Below, in pieces: positions 4,436-9,621 of a DNA stretch of 9,621 nt. The notes under the pieces were generated by a model. It saw only the letters and a list, made by a program, of their open reading frames with translations. It was not told the DNA's origin and did not search any database. Source of the DNA: Opitutaceae bacterium UBA4094 (lineage in GTDB: Bacteria > Verrucomicrobiota > Verrucomicrobiia > Opitutales > Opitutaceae); contig DFYA01000025.1 in assembly GCA_002382525.1 (NCBI GenBank), forward strand, positions 1 to 9,621, written 5' to 3'. The translations under genes and the position numbers were made by a program. Numbering within the stretch: the stretch's first letter is position 1; each line of letters starts with the position of its first letter.

Positions 4436-6280
4436 ATGATCCTCCAAGCCCTCACCCAACTCTACGCGCGCCTGGCCACCGATCCCGACAATGCCTACGG
4501 CCTACCCATTCCCGGCACCAGCACCCAGCGCGTCACCTTCTGCATCGTCCTGAATCCCGAAGGCACGCTCCACGCCATCGAGGATGCCCGCGAGACTCAC
4601 CACGAGCCCACCAAGTCCGGCAAAACCAAGACCACCCAGACCGCCCGCCAACTCCTCCTCCCCGGCGAATCCAAGCCCTCTGGCCAAGGCATCAACCCCT
4701 GCACGCTCTGGGACAACACCGCCTACCTCCTCGGCTACAAAAAGCCCGACAAAGACCCGGAAAAAACCGAGAAGGAAGCCACTCGCGCCGCCGCGACCTT
4801 CGCCGCCTCACGCGATCACCACCTCGCCTTGGAGAGCACAATCAACTCTCCCGCCTACTCCGCCGTCTGTCGCTTCCTGCAAAACTGGACGCCCGCCCGC
4901 GCCGCCGAGCACACCGAGCAACTCGACGACTTCGCCGCCACCGGTTTCGGCGTCTTTCGCGTCCTCGGCGAAAACCGCTACGTCCACCAAGACCCTGCCT
5001 TCGACAAGTGGTGGAAATCCACCCAAGCCTCCACCGCCGCCAGCGATGTCGTCGCGTCCTGTCTCGTGACTGGAGAGCCCTCCCCCATCGCCCGCCTGCA
5101 CGATCCCGCGATCAAGGGTGTCAACGGTGCCGCCCCCGGCGGAGCCAAACTCGCCTCCTTCAACCTCGATGCCTTCGAGTCCTACGGAAAGAGCCAGTCC
5201 TACAACGCCCCCGTCTCAGAAGAGGCCGCCTTCCGCTACTGCAACGCGCTTAACGCGCTCCTCTCCGGTCCGCAGTCTCGTCGCCACCGCCTGCAAATCG
5301 GCGATGCCACCACCCTCTTCTGGACCGAACGCGAGACCATCACCGAATCCCTCTTCGCCGAGTTCCTCGGCGGTGACGTCACTTCCGAAAATACAACCAT
5401 CGACGCCCCCGCGACCGAAGAAGACGGAGCCAAACACCAACGCCTTCAGGCCTTCCTCAACATCCTTCGCCAAGGTGGCGGAACCGACGTCGCCGACCTC
5501 GGCGACGATCCCGACACGCGCTTCTACGTGCTCGGCCTCTCCGGCAATGTCACCCGGCTCTCCGTGCGCTTCTGGCACGTCGGCACGCTCGCCGAAATGG
5601 TGGACCGCCTCCGTGCCCACTACGCCGCGCTGCGCATGATCCGCCCCTACGAAAAAGACCCGGAATTTCCGCCGCTTTGGATGCTCCTCCGCCAGACCGC
5701 TCGCGAGACCAAGGACATCCCCCCGCTTCTCGCGGGAGCCGTCATGCACGCCATCCTCAGCGGCACCCCGTATCCACAAATGCTCTACAACGCCGTGCTC
5801 AACCGCATCCGCGCCGACCACACCATCAACTATCTCCGCGCCGCCCTCATCAAAGCGGTGCTCACCCGCCTGCCCAACGCCAACTATCAACTCACCATGA
5901 GCCTCGATACCGACCGCACCGACCCCGCCTACCTCCTCGGCCGCCTCTTCGCCGCCCTCGAAAAAACCCAGGAAGACGCCGGCATAAACGCCACCATCCG
6001 ACAGACATTCTATAGTAGTGCCTCCGCCACTCCCGGTGCCGTCTTTCCGCGCCTCCTCCGCACCTACCCCCACCACCTCGCCAAGTTGGAAGGTGGCCAA
6101 AGAACCAATCGCGAACGCCTCGTCCAATCCATCCACGGTCCCCTCACTAAATTCCCGACACACCTCGGCCTCGAAGACCAGGGCCTCTTCGCCATCGGCT
6201 ACTACCACCAACGGCAGGATTTTTTCACCAAGAAGGAGAAACCCGAAGCCTTCGCCGAGCCCGCCACCGCTCTCGTCTGA
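4436..6280 (+). CDS. cas8c: Cas8c (Csd1) large subunit of type I-C Cascade
   Basis: This is a 614-residue Csd1-family large subunit that recognises the PAM and helps open target DNA. The start is ATG 4436, four bases after the cas5c stop. The frame stays open a further 639 bases upstream, but that part overlaps cas5c in another frame and is proline/serine-rich nonsense. The N-terminus MILQALTQLYARLATDPDNA and the INPCTLWDNTAYLLGY segment are typical of the family. The C-terminal about 127 residues (from M488) form the helical small-subunit-like region, which in I-C systems is also made separately as Cas11c. The length is within the family's range and no damage is visible. It is tightly coupled to cas5c and precedes cas7c by 43 bases. 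Its TTC preference, known for several I-C systems, matches the PAM beside the vapC target. Confidence 0.95.
   Translation: MILQALTQLYARLATDPDNAYGLPIPGTSTQRVTFCIVLNPEGTLHAIEDARETHHEPTKSGKTKTTQTARQLLLPGESKPSGQGINPCTLWDNTAYLLGYKKPDKDPEKTEKEATRAAATFAASRDHHLALESTINSPAYSAVCRFLQNWTPARAAEHTEQLDDFAATGFGVFRVLGENRYVHQDPAFDKWWKSTQASTAASDVVASCLVTGEPSPIARLHDPAIKGVNGAAPGGAKLASFNLDAFESYGKSQSYNAPVSEEAAFRYCNALNALLSGPQSRRHRLQIGDATTLFWTERETITESLFAEFLGGDVTSENTTIDAPATEEDGAKHQRLQAFLNILRQGGGTDVADLGDDPDTRFYVLGLSGNVTRLSVRFWHVGTLAEMVDRLRAHYAALRMIRPYEKDPEFPPLWMLLRQTARETKDIPPLLAGAVMHAILSGTPYPQMLYNAVLNRIRADHTINYLRAALIKAVLTRLPNANYQLTMSLDTDRTDPAYLLGRLFAALEKTQEDAGINATIRQTFYSSASATPGAVFPRLLRTYPHHLAKLEGGQRTNRERLVQSIHGPLTKFPTHLGLEDQGLFAIGYYHQRQDFFTKKEKPEAFAEPATALV
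5897..6280 (+). CDS. cas11c: Probable internally initiated Cas11c small subunit
   Basis: Type I-C systems are known to make the small subunit by internal translation of the 3' end of cas8c. An in-frame ATG at 5897 (residue 488 of Cas8c) opens MSLDTDRTDPAYLLGRLFAA, at the boundary where the helical C-terminal domain begins. It yields 127 residues, about the expected Cas11c size. No Shine-Dalgarno precedes it, but none precedes the other cas genes here either. The alternative is that only full-length Cas8c is made. In Cascade the Cas11 copies line the R-loop and stabilise the displaced strand, so it would be needed for stable occupancy of the vapC promoter. Confidence 0.6.
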   Translation: MSLDTDRTDPAYLLGRLFAALEKTQEDAGINATIRQTFYSSASATPGAVFPRLLRTYPHHLAKLEGGQRTNRERLVQSIHGPLTKFPTHLGLEDQGLFAIGYYHQRQDFFTKKEKPEAFAEPATALV

Positions 6281-6323
6281 TTTCCCGTCACTCCCTCCAA
6301 CTCAACCCAACCTCATCCACATC

Positions 6324-7181
6324 ATGAACCGCTACGACTTCATCTATCTCTTCGACGCCACCGACGCCAATCCCAACGGCGATCCCGACGCCGGCAACTT
6401 GCCCCGCCTCGATCCCGAAACCGGCCAAGGCCTCGCCACCGACGTCATGCTCAAACGCAAGATCCGCAACTTCGTCCAACTCACCAAAAACGAAGCGCCC
6501 GGCCACGACATCTACATCAAGGAAAAGGCCATCCTCAACCACCAGCACGGCCGCGCTTACACCGCCCTCGAAAGCGATCCCAAGAAAGCCAAACAAGCCG
6601 AGCGCGACCAAGCCCGCGAATGGATGTGCAAAAACTTCTACGACATCCGCACCTTCGGCGCCGTCATGACCACCGAGGTCAATTGCGGCCAGGTCCGCGG
6701 CCCCGTTCAACTCTCCTTCGCGCGCTCCGTCGACCGCATCGTCACCGCCGAGCACGCCGTCACGCGCATGGCCGTGACCACCGAAAAAGAAGCCGAAAAA
6801 CAATCCGGCGACAACCGCACGATGGGCCGCAAGTTCACCGTTCCTTACGCCCTCTACCGCACCCACGGTTTCATCAACCCCTTCCTCGCCGCCCAAACCG
6901 GGTTCTCTGACGCCGACCGCGAACTGCTCTTCGCCGCCCTCATCAACGCCTTCCAGTTCGACCAATCCGCCGCCCGTCCCGCTGGCAGTATGAACCCGCG
7001 CGGCCTGATCGTCTTCGAGCACAACTCCCAACTCGGCAACGCTCCCAGCCACAAGCTGCTCGAAGCCGTCACCATCACCCGCAAGCCCACCGTCGAAGTC
7101 CCCCGCGCCTTCACAGACTACGACGTCACCCTCGACGAATCCGCCATCCCCTCCGGCGTCACCGTTCATCGCCTGATCTGA
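6324..7181 (+). CDS. cas7c: Cas7c (Csd2) crRNA backbone subunit
   Basis: This is a 285-residue Csd2/Csh2-family RAMP protein that polymerises along the crRNA spacer as the Cascade backbone; its thumb inserts kink the guide every sixth nucleotide. The N-terminal RYDFIYLFDATDANPNGDPD, the GLATDVMLKRKIRNF segment, and the later DIRTFGAVMT and GPVQLSFARSVDRI blocks are hallmarks. ATG 6324 is chosen over the longer open frame from 6018 because only this start gives the conserved N-terminus; the upstream part overlaps cas8c. It lies 43 bases after cas8c and 17 before cas4, without a visible Shine-Dalgarno. The six-base periodicity it imposes fits the pseudo-spacer/target mismatches at 6, 12 and 18. 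Confidence 0.96.
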   Translation: MNRYDFIYLFDATDANPNGDPDAGNLPRLDPETGQGLATDVMLKRKIRNFVQLTKNEAPGHDIYIKEKAILNHQHGRAYTALESDPKKAKQAERDQAREWMCKNFYDIRTFGAVMTTEVNCGQVRGPVQLSFARSVDRIVTAEHAVTRMAVTTEKEAEKQSGDNRTMGRKFTVPYALYRTHGFINPFLAAQTGFSDADRELLFAALINAFQFDQSAARPAGSMNPRGLIVFEHNSQLGNAPSHKLLEAVTITRKPTVEVPRAFTDYDVTLDESAIPSGVTVHRLI

Positions 7182-7198
7182 TTCTGCGTTTACCTCCC

Positions 7199-7849
7199 AT
7201 GCCCTACCGCGAGGATGAACTTCGGCCGATTTCGGCCTTGCAGCACCTGCGCTTCTGCCCGCGCCAGTGCGCGCTCATCCATCTCGAACAGGTCTGGGAA
7301 GAAAACCGCCTCACCGCCGAGGGCCGCGTCCTCCACGAACGCGCCCACGAACCCCGGCATGAAACCCGTGCCGGGGTGCGCACCACCCGCAGCCTCCCGC
7401 TCCGCTCCTTCGCCCTCGGCCTTTCCGGCATCGCCGACATCGTCGAGTTCCATCCCGACGGCACCCTCGTCCCCGTCGAATACAAGCGCGGCAAACCCAA
7501 AGCCGATGGCTGCGACGTCCTTCAACTTTGCGCACAAGCACTCTGCTTGGAGGAAATGCTCGACCGCCCCGTCCCCGCCGGAGCCCTTTTCTATGGCCAG
7601 ACTCGCCGCCGTCAGGACGTCGTATTTGATAAATCACTACGTGACGAGACCGCCGCCGTCGCCCGCGAACTTCACGCCCTGCTCGCCTCTGGCGTAACCC
7701 CGCAGGCCGTCCGCGCCCCCAAATGCGACGCCTGCTCATTGCTCAACCTCTGCCTGCCCGACGCTCTCCGCCACCGGCAGGACGCCGGCGCGTGGTTCGC
7801 GCGCTCGCTGCACTCCCACCTCCGTGAACCGCCGGAACCGTCCCCCTGA
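7199..7849 (+). CDS. cas4: Cas4 PAM-selecting exonuclease
   Basis: This is a 216-residue RecB-family nuclease with an iron-sulfur cluster. With Cas1-Cas2 it trims prespacers and selects those with a correct PAM. The nuclease motifs are H46 (LHERAH), D80 (GIADIVEF), E94-K96 (PVEYKRGK) and Q109 (VLQLCAQA). The cluster cysteines are C20 (FCPRQC) and C176, C179, C185 (CDACSLLNLC). All expected residues are present, so it should be active. ATG 7199 follows cas7c by 17 bases. The TGA stop (7847-7849) overlaps the CTG codon where cas1 begins, implying translational coupling. Cas4 is a standard part of type I-C adaptation. Confidence 0.95.
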   Translation: MPYREDELRPISALQHLRFCPRQCALIHLEQVWEENRLTAEGRVLHERAHEPRHETRAGVRTTRSLPLRSFALGLSGIADIVEFHPDGTLVPVEYKRGKPKADGCDVLQLCAQALCLEEMLDRPVPAGALFYGQTRRRQDVVFDKSLRDETAAVARELHALLASGVTPQAVRAPKCDACSLLNLCLPDALRHRQDAGAWFARSLHSHLREPPEPSP

Positions 7850-8886
7850 AAACACACCTCAACACCCTCTTCGTTACCCTCGACGGCAGCTACCTCCTCC
7901 AGGAAGGCGATGCCGTTGTCATCCGTTTCGAGCAAACGACACGCCTGCGCGTCCCCCTGCACAACCTCGACGGCATCGTCACATTCGGCTGGGACATTGG
8001 TTGCTCCCCCCAACTCATGGCCGCCTGCGCAAAAGCCGGCGTCACGCTCTCCTTCTGCGATCCGAACGGCCGCTTTATGGCCGCCGTCAACGGCTTCGCT
8101 CCCGGCAACGTTTTGCTGCGCCGCGCCCAATACCGCGCCGCCGATAACCCCGCGCAAACCTTGGCCATCGCCCGCCATTGCGTCGCCGCCAAGGTCGCCA
8201 ATTGCCGCCGCGTGCTCCAACGCGCCCTGCGCGATCATGGTGACGACGGCACTCCGCGCGCCCACGCACTGACCACCGCCGCTAATCATCTCGGACATCG
8301 TGCCGAGGCTGCCATCGTTGTATCTGAACTCGATTCCCTGCGCGGCGTCGAAGGCGATGCCGCCGACACCTATTTCCAAGCGTTCAACCATCTCCTCACA
8401 ACCGACGAGACTGCATTCCGCTTCACCACCCGTTCGCGCCGGCCTCCGCTCGATCCGATAAACGCCTTGCTGTCCTTCCTCTACAGCTTGCTCGCCCACG
8501 ACATTCGCTCCGCCTGCGAATCGGTCGGACTCGACGCCGCCGTCGGCTTTCTGCATCGCGACCGCCCTGGTCGCCCCGGCCTCGCACTGGATCTGATGGA
8601 AGAGCTGCGCCCGGTGTTGGCTGATCGCCTGGCTCTTTCATTGATCAACCGGCGCCAACTCACCGCCAAGGACTTCGTCCTCCGCGAAAACGGTGCCGTG
8701 TCGCTGCAGGACGATTCCCGCAAAACGGTCTTGGTCGCCTGGCAGCAGCGAAAACAAGACGAGTTAGTGCATCCCTTTCTCGGCGAAAAAGTCACCGTCG
8801 GCCTCATCCCTCAACTGCAAGCCCGCCTGCTGGCGCGTCATCTGCGCGGAGACCTTGATGCCTATCCCGCGTTCCTCTGGCGTTAG
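7846..8886 (+). CDS. cas1: Cas1 integrase, CTG start
   Basis: This 346-residue spacer integrase inserts new spacers at the leader end together with Cas2. Metal-binding residues are E169 (RGVEGDAADTYF), H237 (GFLHRDRPGRPG) and D249 (LALDLMEELRP), all intact. The first ATG in frame (8017) would delete the beta-strand domain. Extending upstream recovers family-typical sequence, KTHLNTLFVTLDGSYLLQEG, then RLRVPLHNLDGIVTFGWDIG. An in-frame TGA at 7825-7827 bounds the frame, and the only start-like codon between it and this sequence is CTG at 7846. That codon overlaps the cas4 stop as CTGA, the position where ATGA would be expected. Either a rare CTG start is used or one base is wrong or mutated. 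The gap to cas2 is 38 bases. Confidence 0.92.
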   Translation: MKTHLNTLFVTLDGSYLLQEGDAVVIRFEQTTRLRVPLHNLDGIVTFGWDIGCSPQLMAACAKAGVTLSFCDPNGRFMAAVNGFAPGNVLLRRAQYRAADNPAQTLAIARHCVAAKVANCRRVLQRALRDHGDDGTPRAHALTTAANHLGHRAEAAIVVSELDSLRGVEGDAADTYFQAFNHLLTTDETAFRFTTRSRRPPLDPINALLSFLYSLLAHDIRSACESVGLDAAVGFLHRDRPGRPGLALDLMEELRPVLADRLALSLINRRQLTAKDFVLRENGAVSLQDDSRKTVLVAWQQRKQDELVHPFLGEKVTVGLIPQLQARLLARHLRGDLDAYPAFLWR

Positions 8887-8924
8887 CCCGTCCGCAGCCC
8901 ATCCCCGCAACACTTCTTCGTTCC

Positions 8925-9215
8925 ATGTATGTCTTAGTCACCTATGATGTAGCCACCTCGAGCGACGGAGGAGAACGCCGGCTTCGGCAAGTTGCCAAAG
9001 TATGCCTCAACTACGGCCAACGCGTTCAGAACTCCGTGTTCGAATGCAAACTCGAGCCCGCAGACTTCGTGTTTATGAAGCAGGAGTTGCTGACCATCGT
9101 TGATCCCGCCAAAGACAGCCTCCGGTTTTACCACCTCGGCAATAATTGGCAGAGACGCGTAGAGCACCACGGCGCCAAGCCGCCCTATGACGTGGACGGC
9201 CCGCTGATGGTTTAG
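8925..9215 (+). CDS. cas2: Cas2 adaptation protein
   Basis: This is a 96-residue ferredoxin-fold protein that dimerises and bridges two Cas1 dimers to form the spacer-integration complex. The opening MYVLVTYDVATSSDGGERRL carries the conserved Asp (D8) of the first strand. The middle segment GQRVQNSVFECKLEPADF is the typical Cas2 core, and the length is normal. ATG 8925 yields the conserved N-terminus; no Shine-Dalgarno is seen. It is the last cas gene. Its stop (9213-9215) lies in the loop of an inverted repeat at 9202-9238, and the leader and array follow on the same strand. Confidence 0.96.
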   Translation: MYVLVTYDVATSSDGGERRLRQVAKVCLNYGQRVQNSVFECKLEPADFVFMKQELLTIVDPAKDSLRFYHLGNNWQRRVEHHGAKPPYDVDGPLMV

Positions 9216-9238
9216 TCCGAGTGCGCGAACCATCAGCG
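9202..9238 (+). terminator. Inverted repeat across the cas2 stop, possible operon terminator
   Basis: CGCTGATGGTT (9202-9212) and AACCATCAGCG (9228-9238) are a perfect 11-bp inverted repeat with a 15-base loop that contains the cas2 stop codon. No T-run follows (ATCATTCGG), so it is at best a weak or factor-dependent terminator, or an mRNA 3'-end stabiliser separating the cas transcript from the array. Confidence 0.4.
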
Positions 9239-9400
9239 ATCATTCGGTCACCGGTGAGGTTCGCGCAACGGGCTAGCTTCTCGTCATCAGTCGGTTATGC
9301 ACATGGCTCGAACGCGTCCAGACGGCTTTCAAATTATCCCGCGCAGGTTCGCGTGAACACCACTCTTGCTCTTTGAAAGTCATCAGATTTGAAAACGCCA
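9216..9400 (+). promoter_or_regulatory. CRISPR leader
   Basis: This 185-base non-coding stretch between cas2 and the first repeat is the leader, expected to hold the array promoter and the integration anchor. AGGTTCGCG occurs twice in direct orientation (9257-9265 and 9345-9353). The last 35 bases are AT-richer (CTTTGAAAG, ATTTGAAAAC) just before repeat 1. A TTGCTC (9366-9371) / TTGAAA (9389-9394) pair at 17 bases is a weak promoter candidate. Confidence 0.75.
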
Positions 9401-9621
9401 GTCGCGCCCTTCACGGGCGCGTGGATTGAAACATTGGGTTACTTATAGGCGTTCGCCTTTTGGGCGTCGCGCCCTTCACGGGCGCGTGGATTGAAACTTC
9501 CGGTTCAATCAAGGTGACGGAATGGGGGTCGGTCGCGCCCTTCACGGGCGCGTGGATTGAAACTCACTCCTATTCCGCCTAAGCCCTCGCGCCGTGGGTG
9601 TCGCGCCCTTCACGGGCGCGT
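9401..9621 (+). CRISPR. Type I-C CRISPR array, truncated by the window end
   Basis: Three complete identical 32-bp repeats lie at 9401-9432, 9466-9497 and 9532-9563, and a fourth begins at 9600 and is cut at base 9621. Each starts GTCGCGCCCTTCACGGGCGC and ends GTGGATTGAAAC, the usual type I-C form, with a 7-bp stem, a 5-base loop and an 11-nt handle. Spacers are 33 bp (9433-9465), 34 bp (9498-9531) and 36 bp (9564-9599). The handle end faces right and the leader lies left, so transcription runs in the same direction as the cas genes and these are the newest spacers. Their origins cannot be identified from sequence alone. Identical repeats suggest an active array. Confidence 0.98.

Noticed and set aside
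6018..6323. Upstream extension of cas7c
   Set aside because: It overlaps cas8c in another frame; the Csd2 N-terminus begins at 6324.

Overview
The window holds a nearly complete type I-C CRISPR-Cas locus. The order on the + strand is cas3, (vapBC insert on the - strand), cas5c, cas8c with a likely internal cas11c, cas7c, cas4, cas1, cas2, leader, and a CRISPR array that runs off the right edge. The DNA is GC-rich with strongly C-ending codons, and none of the cas genes has a convincing Shine-Dalgarno sequence before its start. This would fit a high-GC lineage that makes little use of SD motifs, such as Verrucomicrobiota/Opitutales, but that is a weak guess; no phylogenetic marker is present.

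Layout: 1-141 is the C-terminal end of an unidentified gene. 142-455 is non-coding, with one strong hairpin. 456-2801 is cas3 (GTG start). 2792-3732 is the unusual part: a minus-strand block with promoter, vapB (RHH antitoxin), a 65-bp gap, vapC (PIN toxin), a crRNA-like element and a terminator facing cas3. 3715-9215 is the effector and adaptation operon. cas4 and cas1 overlap by CTGA, so cas1 appears to use a CTG start. 9216-9400 is the leader, followed by 32-bp repeats with 33-36-bp spacers.

The main discovery is that the TA module appears to be wired to the CRISPR effector. Just downstream of vapC, on the same strand, lies a degenerate repeat. It keeps the exact 11-nt crRNA 5' handle of the local repeat (TGGATTGAAAC) next to a 7-bp hairpin whose sequence differs from the normal repeat but whose pairing and position are retained. 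It is followed by a 34-nt pseudo-spacer and then a rho-independent terminator hairpin in place of the downstream repeat. The first 21 nt of the pseudo-spacer match the vapB-vapC gap at 18 positions. The only mismatches are at 6, 12 and 18, the positions flipped out in Cascade R-loops. The target is preceded by TTC, the canonical I-C PAM. The PAM-distal part does not match, as expected for binding without Cas3 cleavage. The target covers a plausible vapC promoter.

Inferred model: Cas5c processes the pseudo-crRNA, Cascade (Cas5c/Cas8c/Cas11c/Cas7c) sits on the vapC promoter and keeps the toxin off, and loss or inhibition of Cascade (deletion, anti-CRISPR) releases VapC. This resembles the known CreTA (CRISPR-regulated toxin-antitoxin) principle. 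Here it is built on a protein VapBC pair inside a I-C operon, with the toxin apparently uncoupled from its antitoxin.
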